Source: Stomorhina lunata | Lineage: Eukaryota; Arthropoda; Insecta; Diptera; Rhiniidae | Assembly (NCBI GenBank): GCA_933228675.1 | Contig: OW121740.1 | Span: 8,188,442-8,252,441 of the forward strand | Direction of reading: 5' to 3' | Length of the DNA: 64,000 nucleotides | Shown here: one piece after another, positions 48,060 through 60,798 of the stretch | Layout of the letters: every line of letters begins with the position of its first letter | Position numbering within the stretch: the stretch's first letter is position 1 | Made by a program: the position numbers and the translations under genes | Notes under the pieces: generated by a model | What the model saw: only the letters and a program-made list of their open reading frames with translations | Told to the model about the DNA's origin: nothing | Database searches by the model: none

Positions 48060-50280
48060 TTGACAGAAAGTGCCTCAAGTGCAGTTTTTTTTTATTAAAA
48101 TTTAGCTTTGCACTAAAATGCCATTTTGCACTTAATTGCTATTTTTGCAATAAAATTGCAATTTTGCACTAAAATGTTGTTTTATACTAAATTTTTATAC
48201 TTATATTTAAATTTTAGACAAAAATTAAAAAACAAATAAAATTGAAATTTTTCATTTAAATTGCAATTTTGCACTTAAAGTGCAATTTTGCACTAAAATT
48301 GCAATTTTGTAGTAAAAGTGCAATTTTGCACTAAAAGTGAAATCTGGCTCTAAAATTGCAATTTTGTACTAACATTGCAATTTTGCACTACAATTTAAAT
48401 TTTGCACTAATATTGCATTTCCGTACTTAAATTTCTATTTTGTACTAAAATTTCAATTTCGCACTAAAATTTCAATTTTGCAGAAAAATTCCATCTTTGC
48501 ACTAAAAACTGCAATTTGGCAGTTAAATTTAAATTTTGCACTAAAATTTAATTTTGCATTAAAAGTGTAATTTTGCAGTAAGATTTAAATTTTTCACTAA
48601 AATTTTAATTTTGCACTAAAATTGCAATTTTGCACTAAAATTGCAATTTTGCTCAAAAATTGCAATTTTGCACTAAAATTGCAATTTTGCACTAATATTG
48701 CAATTTTGCTCAAAAATTGCAATTTTGCACTAAAATTGCAATTTTTCACTAAAATTTTAATTTTGCACTAAAATTGCAATTTTACACTCAAATGGCAATT
48801 TTGCAGTAAAATTTCAATATTGCACTAAAATTGCAATTTTGCATTAAAATTGCAATTTTGTTTAAAAATTGCAATTTTGCACTAAAATTACAATTGTACA
48901 CTCAAATTGAATTTTTAAGTAAAAGTACAATTTTGCAATAAATTTCTATGTCACTAAAATTTAAATTTTGCACTAAAATTAAAAAATTGCAATTTTGCAC
49001 TAAAAGTGCAATTTTGCACTTAAATTTAAAGTTTGCAGTAAAAGTGCAATTTTGCAGTAAAATTTCACTAAAGTTTAAATTTTGCGCTAAAAGTGCAACT
49101 TTGCACTAAAATTTAAATTTTGCAGTAAAATTTCAAAATTGCAATTTTGCACTAAAAATACAATTTTGCACTAAAAGTGCAATTTTGTACGAAAATTAAT
49201 ATTTTCCAGTAAAATTCCAATTTCGCAATAAAATTGCAATTTTGCAAAGAAATTGCAATTTTGCAATAAAATTGCAATTTTGCAATAAAATTGCAATTTT
49301 GCAATAAAATTGCAATTTTGCAATAAAATTGCAATTTTGCAATAAAATTGCAAATATGAAATAAAATTGCAATTTTGCACTAAAATTTGAATTTTGCACT
49401 AAAAGTGCAATTTTGCACTAAAATTAATATTTTCCAGTAAAATTCCAATTTCGCAATAAAATTGCAATTTTGCGAAGAAATTGCAATTTTACACTAAAAG
49501 TGTAATTTTGCATTAAAATTGCAATTTTGCACTAAAATTGGAATTTTGCATTAAAATTGCAATTTTGTATTAAAATTGCAATTTTTTACTAAAATTGCCA
49601 TTTTGCACTAAAATTTTAATTTTGTACATTAATCGCAATTTTGCACTAAAATTTTAATTTCTCACTAAAAGTACAATTTTGCACTAAAAGTGCAACTTTG
49701 CACTAAAAGTGCAACTTTGCACTAAAAGTACAATTTTGCACTAAAATTTAAATTTTGCTTTAAAATTTAAATTTTGCACTAAAATCGCAATTTTACAGTA
49801 AAAGTGCAATTTTGCAGTAATATTTCAATTTTGCACTAAAAGTACAATTTTCCACTAAAAGTACAATTTTTCACTAAAGGTACAATTTTGCACTTAAAGT
49901 GCAATTTTGCACTAAAAGTGCAATTTTGCACTAAAAGTGCAATTTTGCACTAAAAGTGCAATTTTGCACGAAAAGTACAATTTTGCACTAAAAGTGCAAT
50001 TTTGCACTAAAAGTGCAATTTTGCACTAAAAGTGCAATTTTGCACGAAAAGTACAATTTTGCACTAAAAGTGCAATTTTGCACTAAAAGTGCAATTTTGC
50101 ACTAAAATTTAAATTTTGAACTAAAATTGCAATTATTCTCAAAAATTGAAATTTTGCACAAAAATTGCACTTTTGCGTTAAAATTGTAATTTTGCACTAG
50201 AAAAGGAATTTGCAATAATATTGAGATTTTGCATTTAAATTGCAATTTTGCACTAAAATTCCAATATTGCTCTTTTTTAG
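48060..50280. repeat. 19-bp TTTTGCACTAAAA minisatellite
   Basis: About 115 units of ATTTTGCACTAAAA plus TTGCA or GTGCA (19 bp). Sub-regions are homogeneous: GCAATAAAATTGCAATTTT at 49220-49350 and GCACTAAAAGTGCAATTTT at 49890-50100. Because 19 is not a multiple of three and the minus-strand unit has no stop, all three minus frames (49152-49399) read the same 19-residue peptide in different phases. That is an arithmetic effect, not coding. Confidence 0.96.
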
Positions 50281-51719
50281 TGCAATTGAGCGAAAATTCC
50301 ATAAAAGCTCAAGTTTTATTCCCCTTTTGTTCCCAAAAAAGTACTTTTTTTCTTTTGGGTCCCCTTTGTAAATCTATCCCTCGACGCATGAACTCGTTAG
50401 CTCCCTTGCACTGGATTGCAAATAATTTTTGTTGTTAAATATTATTGTTTTCATTTTTGGTTTCGCTTTTATTTATTTTTTCGAATTTGTTTATTTATGA
50501 CTTGAATGTTACTACACAAACAAACATTTCGTTCGTTGTCATTGGCATTGAGGGAATTTTACAGCGAATGAAGAAAACAAGAAAACGAGACGAGATATGC
50601 AAAAATAAAAGCGAAAATATCACCAGAAATCCCATGAATATGTAAAATGTTTATTCAATGAATTTTATTGCAGTTTTTTTTATTTATTTATTATTATAAA
50701 TAAATACATAAATATTAAACAAAAACACAAATTAAGGCAAAATAGTGAAAATTATTTACTGATACTCGAAATGAAATATTCAAAATTGTGTTTTAAAAAT
50801 GGTAACGGAAAACTGAAGAAATGGTTGAGAAGGAAGGGAGTAAGTAATGACTTATGGTTGCAAGATTAGATGAGTTTAAAAAAAAGGCTTAAAGTTAAAA
50901 CATTAACAAATTTTTATAGATTTTCCTAAATGTAACGGAAAAAAGTTAAATTTTGTGAACTTATATTATCTAACATTTGCCTCCCCTTTCTTTAATTGGC
51001 ATTATCTTCTTATACTTTGTGCCAATATCACTCGTTTTTCAATTGATTTATTGTATTTCCTTAACGTTTTTATCATGATTCATTTAATTTTTAACTTTTT
51101 TTTCGAGAAAAACATACAATTTCAAACTGTAAACAGACATTAATTACTAGTTTCTGTTCAATTTTTTGTTCATTTCTGTTCTTTTTTTTTGTAATCTACG
51201 ACTTGTTTGCTTTCAAAAGTTTTATTTCAGCTGTTGTTTTTTTTTTGTTATCGAGTTTCTATTTTAGCATTAACACGATGCAATTTTTCTAATTGACAGT
51301 TAGAGTATCAAAAAACAACAAAAACCCAGAAAACTTTAAAAAAAATCCACTCCCCTTTTGTAGTTTAAGAACACTTTAATTATAGATAAGTGTTAAAGGC
51401 GATTCGTTAAGTCTTTGTCTAAGTTTTTGTCTTTTATTTAAGATTTATATAACAGTTTTAAAGTAATGGTTTGAGATACCCTACAGCACAACATATGTAC
51501 TTGAAGTATTAGTCTCCAAACTTTAACTGCTACTCATACTAATATATGTATATTGTCAACAAGTGACAGAGCTTGAAAGTTTAAAAGAGAATGATTTATT
51601 TTGAGAGTAAACACGTATAAATGCCCGTGGGCGGTGTTTGGGAGAAGATTGATCTAAGGGGTATTAATAGTCTCGTCAAAGAGAAGAATTCAAATTCAAG
51701 TTCAAAATTTTAGCTAAAT
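50281..51719. other. Unique spacer holding the second 138-bp repeat
   Basis: Single-copy DNA except for 50795-50932. Small frames (50229-50438, 50445-50645, 50955-51143) begin at non-ATG codons or lack domains. Acceptor-like TTTTATTTCAG ends near 51230. No gene supported. Confidence 0.65.
50795..50932. mobile_element. 138-bp dispersed repeat, copy 2
   Basis: Nearly identical to 44490-44627 and in the same orientation, in unrelated flanks. Immediately after its end the sequence GTAACGGAAAA, which occurs at its start (50802), appears again, so a second truncated unit or a flanking direct repeat may be present. Confidence 0.82.
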
Positions 51720-54700
51720 TTTGATATAAAAAAAATGATATTGAAAATTTGTATATGGAAATATTTCTGTTAAAAATTTTGGTAAAAAAATTTGTATGAC
51801 AAAATTTTTAGTGAAATTTTTAATATAAACAAATTTTTTATTGAAAAATTTTTAAAGATTTTCTATTGAAAATGTTTATAAATAAATTCCTATTCAAAAT
51901 AAATAAATTTCTATTCAAAATAAATAAATTTCTATTCAAAATAAATAAATTTCTATTCAAAATAAATAAATTTCTATTCAAAATAAATAAATTTCTATTC
52001 AAAATTTTTATATGAAAAATTTTCTATTAAAAATTATTATATGAAAAGTTTTCTATTAAAAATTTTAATAAGAAAAATTTTTTACTGAAAATTTTTATAC
52101 AAAAGAATTTCTATTGAAAAATTGTGTACTGAATATTTTTAAATGAAAATTTTCTATTAAAAATTTTTATATGAAAAGTTTTCTATTAAAAATTTTTATA
52201 TAAAACCATTTCTATTGAAAAATTTTGAACTGAATATTTTTAAATGAAAAATTTTCAATTAAAAATTTTTATATGAAAAATATTTTATTAAAAATTTTTG
52301 TAACAAAAATTTTCTATTGAAAATTTTTATAACAAAAATTTTTTATTGAAAATTTTTATATTAAAAATTTTCTATTGAAAAATTTTCTATTGAAAATTTT
52401 TATAACAAAAATTTTCTATTGAAAATTTTTATATTAAAAATTTTCTATTGAAAATTTTTATAACAAAAATTTTCTATTGAAAATTTTTTTATTAAAAATT
52501 TTCTATTGAAAAATTTTTCTATTGAAAATTTTTATAACAAAAAATTTTCTATTGAAAATTTTTATATAAAAAATTTTCTATTGAAAAATTTTCTATTGAA
52601 AATTTTTATATAAAATATTTTTTATTAAAAAATTTTATATGAAAAAATTGTTATTGAAAATTTTTATATAAAAACTTTTAATAGAAAATTTTTATATCAA
52701 AAATTTTCTATTGAAAATTTTTATATGAAAATTTTCTATTAAAAATTTTTATATTAAAATTTTTTATATAAAAAACTTTCTGTTGAAAATTTTTATATGA
52801 AAAATTTTCTATTTTATAATTTAAATGAAATATTATTTATGAAAAATTTTCTATTAAAAATTTTTATATGAAAAACTTTCTATTAAAAATTTTTATATGA
52901 AATATTTTCTATTAAAAATTTTTTATTAAATATTTTTATATGAAAAATTTTCTTTTAAAAATTTTTACATAAAAAAATTATATGAAAAATTTTCTATAGA
53001 AAATATTTTTATGAAAAATTTTCTATAAAAAAATTTTGTATGAAAAATTTTCTATACAAAATTTTAATATGAAAAATTTTCTATTTCTATTGAAAATTTT
53101 TGTACGAAAACTTTTCTATAGAAAATCTTTTTATGAAAAATTTTCTATAAAAAAATTGTGTATATTTTATATGCAAACTTTTCTATAGAAAAGTTTTATA
53201 AGAAAGATTTTCTATAGAAAATTTTATATGAAAAATTTTCTATAAAAAACCTTTGTATAAAAAATTGTCTATAGAAAAAATTTATATGAAAAATTTTCTA
53301 TTAAAAATTTTTATATAAAAACTTTATACGAAAAATTTTCTATAGGAAACCTTTTTATGATAAATCTTCTATAAAAAACTTTTGTATGAAAAATTCTCTT
53401 TACAAAATTTTTATATGAAAAATTCTCTTTAGAACATTTTTACATGAAAAATTCTCGTTAGAAAATTTTCTATAGAAATTTTTTATATGAAAAATTCTCT
53501 TTAGAAAATTTTTATATGAAAAATTCTCTTTAGAAAATTTTTACATGAAAAATTCTCGTTAGAAAATTTTTATATGAAAAATTCTCTTTAGAACATTTTT
53601 ACATGAAAAATTCTCGTTAGAAAATTTTCTATAGAAAATTTTTATATGAAAAATTTTCTATAGAAAATTTTTGTATGAAAAATTTTCTATAGAAAATTTT
53701 TATATGAGAAATTTTCTATAGAAAATTTTTATATGAAAAATTTTCTATAGAAAATTTTTATATGAAAAATCTTCTATAGAAAATTTTCATATGAAAAATT
53801 TTCTATAGAAAATTTTTATATGAAAAATCTTCTATAGAAAATTTTTATATGAAAAATTTTCTATAGAAAATTTTTATATGAAAAATTTTCTATAGAAAAT
53901 TTTTATATGAAAAATTTTCTATAGAAAATTTTTATATGAAAAATTTTCTATAGAAAATTTTTATATGAAAAATTTTCTATAGAAAATTTTTATATGAAAA
54001 ATTTTCTATAGAAAATTTTTTATATAAAAATTTTTACATGAAAAATTCTCGTTAGAAAATTTTCTATAGAAAATTTTTATATGAAAAATTTTCTATAGAA
54101 AATTTTTATATGAGAAATTTTCTATAGAAAATTTTTATATGAAAAATTTTCTATAGAAAATTTTTATATGAAAAATTTTCTATAGAAAATTTCTATAAAA
54201 AATTTTTATATAAAAATTTTCTATAGAAAATTTTTCATATAAAAATTTTGTATAGAAAATTTTTCATATAAAAATTTTGTATAGAAAATTTTTCATATAA
54301 AATTTTTCTATAGAGAATTTTTTATACAAAAGTTTTTTAGAGAAAATTTTTCATATAAAACTTTTCTATAGAAAATCTTTCTTATAAAACTTTTTTTATA
54401 GAAAATCTTTTATGAAAAATTTTCTATAGAATTATATATGAAAAATGTTCTATAAAATAGTTTTATATAAAAAATTTTCTATAGAAAAGTTTTATGTGAA
54501 AAATTTTCTATAGAAAATTTTTATATAAACAATTTTCTATTAACAATTTTGATATGAAAAATTTTCTATAGAAAAATTTCATATTAAAAATGTTTATATG
54601 AAAAATTTTCTATTAAAAATTTTTATATGAAAACTTTTCTATTAAAAAATTTTATACGATAAATTTTGTATTAGCAAATTTTATATAAAAAATTTGTGCG

Positions 54701-55960
54701 AAAAATTTTGTATTAAAAATTTTTATATGAAAAATTTTCTATTGAAAATTTTTGTATAAATTGTATATGAAAAATTTTCTATGAATAATATCTGTTAAAA
54801 ACTTTTGTATGAAAAATTCTCTACAGAAAATTTTCTATAGAAAAATTTTATATGGAAAATTTTTATAAAAAAAATTTAAATGAAAAATTTTCATAGAAAA
54901 AATTTATATGTAAAATTTTCGATTAAAAATTTTTATATGCAAAATTTTTTATTAAAAATTTTTATATGAAAAATTTTATATTAAAAATGTCGATATGAAA
55001 AATTTTTTATTGAAAATTTTTCTATAGGAAATATTGTTATAAAAATTTTCTATAAATAGCTTTTGGTTGAAAAATTCTCTATAGAAAATTGTTGTATGAA
55101 AAATTTTCTATTGAACATTTTTATATGAAAAATTCTTTATATAAAACTTTTATATGAAAAATTTTCTATAGAAAAGTTTTGTATAAAAAGATTTATATGA
55201 AAAATTTTCTAAAGAAAAGTTTTAGATGAAAAATTTTCTATAGAAAAATTTTTAAAAGAAATTTTTTATCAACAATTTTCTATAGAAAACTTTTATATGC
55301 AAAAATTTCTATAGAAAACTTTTTTTTTTGAAAAATTTTACATTCAAAATTTTTAAACAAAAGCATTTTAATTAAACATTTTTTATTGATTTTTTGTTTA
55401 ATTTTTATATAAAAAATTTCTATTCAAAATTTGTATATAAAAAATTTGCTATTTAAAATTGTAATATGGAAAAAATTCTAAAAGAAATTTTTAGTATAAA
55501 TTTATATTGAAAATTTTAATCTGAAAAATTTCTACTGACAATTTTTTTTCTTAGAAAGAAAAATTTTGTATTAAAGAAATTTATATTTAAAAGTTTTATA
55601 TCAAAAATTTATCCAATGAAAATATTTCTATTTAAATTTTGATATCAAAAATTTTTCTATTGAAAATTTGTATATGAAAAAATTTTTATTGATAATTTTT
55701 ATATAAAAAATTTTTTATGAAAAATTTTCTGCAGAAAATTTTTATATAATAAAAAATTTTCAATAAAAAAATTTGAATATTAAAAATTTTCTACTAAAAA
55801 TTTTTTAATAAAATTTTTATATTAATATTTTTTTGAAATTTTTTTTATGAAAAATTTTCGATCTATTTTTTTTTGTGAAAAATTCTCTATTAAACATTTT
55901 TGTTTAAAATTTTTTATTGATAAGTTTTATGTGAACATTTTTTTGAATTTTTTTCTCTGA
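51720..55960 (-). repeat. 29-bp CTATAG-type minisatellite, block 6 (reverse)
   Basis: The longest 29-bp block, about 140 units of ATATGAAAAA, TTTTCTAT(T/A)(A/G)AAAATTTTT. The first third uses CTATTAAAA/CTATTGAAAA cores, the middle (53640-54200) the perfect CTATAG core, and the last third is decayed. ACATGAAAAATTCTCGTTAG recurs near 53440, 53540, 53600 and 54025, marking a higher-order unit. Same orientation as blocks 2 and 4. Confidence 0.95.
51880..52003. repeat. 21-bp sub-array inside block 6
   Basis: Six near-perfect copies of AAATAAATAAATTTCTATTC plus one A. A local expansion of a single variant unit, not seen elsewhere in the window. Confidence 0.95.
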
Positions 55961-56884
55961 AAAAATTCAACATCTGTTTTTTTATTCACTTTAAAATCAT
56001 GTTCTTTAGATCATTATTACAACATTAAATTCTCTATAACAATTATTTTGAATTCATAGAATAATGGCGCTACAATTACATTTAATTATTAATTTTTATC
56101 TATTAGTTTTTCTAATTAAAACAACTTAAACTGTGTTTACAGTTCAAGTGTAAAAAATGATGACAGTTTGGTTAAATCATTGTCAGCAGTTGAACCTTTT
56201 AATCTTTGGATTTTAATAAATATAATTAAAGGTTTTATAAATATTTATGTTTGAGTAAATATTTAAGGTAAAATAAAATAAAATATCTATGTCAAGTTTG
56301 AAAGAGTTAAATCTAAAAGGAGGTTAAGGGGAAATTCTTAACAAAATTGCGTTTTATTATGATTTTATGAAAAATTATTTAACCCTTAAATTAAATTTTT
56401 CTTTTAAATAAATCGATATAGTAATTCGCTTTAACAAGTTCCAAGCAGAACGAAAATGTCGTTGTATTTTGACAAATATTAAGAAATCTTCGTCTTAAGT
56501 AATAAATAGTTATGTATTCCCTCATTTAACTGGAAAATTATGCTAAAATATGTTTGTGAAAATCGTAAAATAGTAAAATCGTAAAATATCATGCGACAAC
56601 TGTTACCGGCAACAAAATAAAGTACAAATTTGCTACGATTTAAATAGAAACCAGCCAAAGAGTCAGTTTCACTCTTGGGGGTTGTTGCCAAGTTAAGAAA
56701 TTCGAAGGCAAAGAATACAACAACATAAAAAAAGGTTACAAACTTTAAGTTACTACTTACTACGTCGTTTTCTTATGACATTTACAGAAAATGAAAAATA
56801 AACTCCTTACGAATAACTCACAAACCCAAGAGCATAACCACAATCGGGAAGGAAGGACACTATGAAAACACATTTCTTATAACT
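55961..56884. other. Unique spacer
   Basis: Single-copy DNA. The minus-strand frame 56479-56691 starts at a TTG, not an ATG, and its sequence shows no family features. AGGAGGTTAAGGGGAAA near 56320 is merely purine-rich. Nothing else supported. Confidence 0.65.
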
Positions 56885-59470
56885 CGAATAGATTTTCTCT
56901 AGAAAATTTAAGGACAGCAAAATTTTTAAATATTTTGTATAAAAAGGAGGCAATATTTTGTATAAAAAGGAGGCAACATTTTTTACAGAAAACTTATGAG
57001 GCGACTAGATTTTCTATAGAAAACTTGTAAGACGTCAAAATTTTCTAAAGAAAACTTGTAAAGCGTCAAGATTTTTTTTTAAAAAACTTGTAAGGGGACA
57101 AGATTTTCAAAAGAAAACATATATGGGAGCAAGATTTTCTATAGAAATCTTGAAAGGCGACAAAATTTTCTATAGAAAACTTGAAAGGTGACAAGATTTT
57201 CTATTGAAGACGTAAAAGGGGACAAGATTTTCTATAAAAAATTTAAAAGAGGAGAAGATTTTCTATCCAAAACCTGAAAGAAGACAAGATTTTCTATAGA
57301 AAATTCGTAAGGGGACAAAATTTTCTATAGGAACCTTAACAGGGAAGAAGATTTTCTGTAGAAAACTTGAAAGGGGACAAGATTTTCTGTAGAAAACTTT
57401 AAAGGGGACAATATTTTCTGTAAAAAAACTTGTAAAGTGACAAGAGTTTCAATAGAAAACTTGAAAGGGGACAACATTTTCTATAGAAAACTTGAAAGGG
57501 GACAAGATTTTCTATCCAAAACCTGAAAGTGGACAAGATTTTTTATAGAAAACTTGTAAGGGGACAAGATTTTCTTTAGAAAACTTGTACGGGGACAAGA
57601 TTTTTTATATAAAACTTTAAATGGGAAACATTTTTCTATAGAAAACTTGTAAGGGGACAAGTTTTTCAAAAAAAACTTGAAAGGGGATAATATTTTCTAT
57701 AGAAAACTTAAAAGGTAACTGGATTTTCTATAGAAAACTTGAAACGGGACAAGATATCTACAGAAAATTTGCAAGGGGGTAGGATTTAATAGACAACTTA
57801 AAAGGAGACAAGATTTTCTATACAAAACCTGCAAGGGACAAGATTTTCTGTAAAAAACTTGAAAGGGAAGAAGATTTTCTGTACAAAACTTGTAAGTGGA
57901 CAAGTTTTTCTAATGAAAACTTGAAAGGGGAGAAGATTTTTTGTAGAAAACTTGAAAGAGGACAAGATTTTCTGTAGAAAACTTTAAAGGGGGCAATATT
58001 TGCTATAAAAAAAACTTGTAAGGTGACAAGAGTTTCAATAGAAAATTTGAAAGGGGACAAAATTTACTATAGAAAACTTGAAAGGGGACTAGATTTTCTA
58101 TACAAAACCTGCAAGGGACAATATTTTCTGTAAAAAAAACTTGAAAGGGGACAAGATTTTCTATCCAAAACAAGATTTTTTATAGAAAATTTGTAAGGGG
58201 ACAAGATTTTCTATAGAAAACTTGTACGGAGACAAGATTTTTTATAGAAAACTTAAAAGTGGAAAAAATTTTCTATAGAAAACTTGTAAGGGGACAAGCT
58301 TTTCTAAAGAAAACTTGAAAGGGGACAATATTTTCTATAGAAAACTTAAAAGGTAACTGGATTTTCTATAGAAAACTTGAAAAGGGACAAGATATCTACA
58401 GAAAATTTGAAAGACTTTAGATAGACAACTTGAAAGGGTACATGATTTTCTGTAGAAAACTTTAAAGGGGACAATATTTTCTATAAAAAAACTTGCAAGG
58501 TGACAAGAGTTTCAATAGAAAATTTGAAAGGGGACAAAATTTACTATAGAAAACTTGAAAGGGGACTAGATTTTCTATACAAAACCTGCAAGGGGACAAG
58601 ATTTTCTGTAAAAAAAAACTTGAAAGGGAACAAGATTTTCTAAAGGAAATTTAAAAGGGGACAAGATTTTCTAAAGGAAATTTAAAAGGGGACAAGATTT
58701 TCTATCAAAAACCTTGTAAGGGGACAAGATTTTCAATAGAAAACTTGAAAGGGGACAAAATTTTATATAAAACAAGATGAAAAGGGACCAGATTTTCTAT
58801 TCAGAACCTGAAAGGGGACAAGATTTTCTATAGAAAACTTGAAAGGCGACTAGATTTTCTATACAAAATCTGCAAGGGGACACGATTTTCTGTAAAAAAA
58901 AAACCTGAAAGGGGACAAGATTTTCTTAAACTTTAAACTTAAAAGGGGACAAGATTTTCTATAAAAAAAATTGTAAGGGGACAAGATTTTTTATAGCAAA
59001 CTTAAAAGGGGAGAAGGGTTTCTATAGAAAAACTTGTACAGGGACAAGTTTTTCTGAAGAAAACTTGAAAGAGGACAATATTTTTTATATCAAACTTTAA
59101 AGGGGGCAAGACTTTCTATAGAAATCTTGAAAGGGGACAAGAAACCTTAAAAGAAACCTAAAAAGAAGGCAAGTTTTTATTTAAAAATACTTGTATGGGG
59201 ACAAGATTTTCAATAGAAAACTTGAAAGGGGAGAAGATTTCCTATAGAAAACTTGAAAGGCAACAGGATTTTCCATAGAAAACTTGAAAAAGGACCAGTT
59301 TTTCTACAAAAAAATTTGAAAGGGGATAAGATTTTTCATAGAAAACTTGAAAGGTGTCAAGATTTTTTTATAGAAAACTTTAAAGGGGACAAGATTTTCT
59401 ATAGAAAACTTAAAAGGCGACAGGATTTTGTATACAAAAATTGTAAAGCGGCAATATTTTCTATTATATA
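56885..59470 (-). repeat. 31-bp GGGGACAAG minisatellite, block A1
   Basis: About 83 units of GAAAGGGGACAAGA followed by TTTTCTATAGAAAACTT (31 bp). The G-rich half sets it apart from the 29-bp family, but the palindromic TTTTCTATAGAAAA half is the same. Higher-order copies: CTATACAAAACCTGCAAGG recurs near 57810, 58092, 58570 and 58858, and AACTTAAAAGGTAACTGGAT near 57707 and 58340. Minus-strand frames (57481-58060) translate the stop-free repeat. Confidence 0.95.
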
Positions 59471-60798
59471 TATTTTTTATTATTATTATAGTCAGGAAAT
59501 AATGTCCTTATTTCTTTTGGTCATGGATATTAAAAGGACTTTATATCATTCCTATAAAATAAGAACAATTTCCAAAAAAAAAAATATTTTTAAATATTTA
59601 ATATTTCTATTATTTTTTTTTTGAAAAATCATCCTATTTAATTTGTATTCATTTCGTTTTAGGTCTAAAACATTTAGAAAAAAGTCTTTTCAACTGTCAA
59701 CACAAGTTCTTAATATGTATAGAAGTTTCACTCCTTAGGGGGAGGAAACATGGCAACATGAAACTATTTTAGTCCTTTTATATGTAAAACTTTTGTTTCA
59801 ATATTTAATGCATGGAAATATATTTGAGAGCAAAGTTAAAGCACGTGGTTTTAAAAAGGACTAAAATGCTTACATATGTAAAATATGTGTAAATATGTAC
59901 ATTTTACATATGTAAAAAAATACATAAAAAATCTATGAACTCGGTTTCGTAAAAGAAAATTTGTGTTTAAACTTGAAAGGAAAATATTATTTTAGTCTTT
60001 ATGATGTCAGTATATTTATACATATGCTTTCATATCTACAAATGTTTACCTAAGTCTCTGGCCACTTCCGTGACTTACACAACAATAGCTCAAAATAAAG
60101 ACCCTCATTTGGAAGCCAAAATAGCAATAGCTTGTCTAAAGAATCTACCTTCTCATTATAATTGAAAATCCATCTTAAAAGACAAAAATTTTTATAAAAA
60201 TTACACACCAAATCTTATTTTCCTGCAAATTACCCTTTTTACTATTTGCCACTTTATAGACTACAAGTAGTCAATGCAGAGGACAATTGTCACTTTACGG
60301 TAAACTTGTGGTGTAACAAATAGTAAGTGAGACAACTTTTAAGACATGAAAATACCACATTTTATTTAAAAAATTTTAACTTTAAATGACCTCCTTTGTA
60401 TTTATTACAAACAAAATTAAGTCCATATTAGTTTTGCTAAGGGCAGGGGACGAGAGCACTTGAGTTAAATCTTGTTTTTTTTATTATTTATATTTTTTAT
60501 TCTTCTTCAAAAGGACTCAAAGCCTATTTCATTATAAAAACAAATATCTTTAATGCAATAAAAGAAATTATAACAATAAGAAAATCAAGAACAAAAATGT
60601 CTATTATGGTTGGTTACTTTTTCATCTTTAAACTCTAGACCCTCATATACTATCCACAAATTGATACTAACTTCTTTAAACAGACTCCCTCACAGTTTTA
60701 CTTGGGATTCCTAAACCTCCTGCCTCACAAAACTCCCACCCTCTCAGTAGATATTTCTTATAATTTTTTTAAATTTCCTTTTTCTTCACAACTAAGTT
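59471..60798. other. Unique spacer
   Basis: Single-copy DNA. It contains a hairpin of TTACATATGTAAAAT (59870-59884) with its exact complement at 59901-59915, 16-base loop. A GGGGGAGGAAACATGGCAAC patch lies at 59738-59757. The + frame 59253-59624 begins in the repeat at its left and ends here; it is not a gene. Confidence 0.65.

Noticed and set aside
49152..49399. Three overlapping minus frames with Gln-Asn-Cys-Asn-Phe repeats
   Set aside because: All three phases give the same 19-residue cycle because the 19-bp unit has no stop; not coding.
56479..56691. Minus-strand 70-codon frame that looks slightly protein-like
   Set aside because: Starts at TTG, which does not normally initiate in eukaryotes, and shows no motif.
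57481..58060. Cys/Ser/Pro/Phe-rich minus frames as a secreted repeat protein
   Set aside because: Same cause: a 31-bp unit without stops read in every phase, non-ATG starts, frequent broken units.
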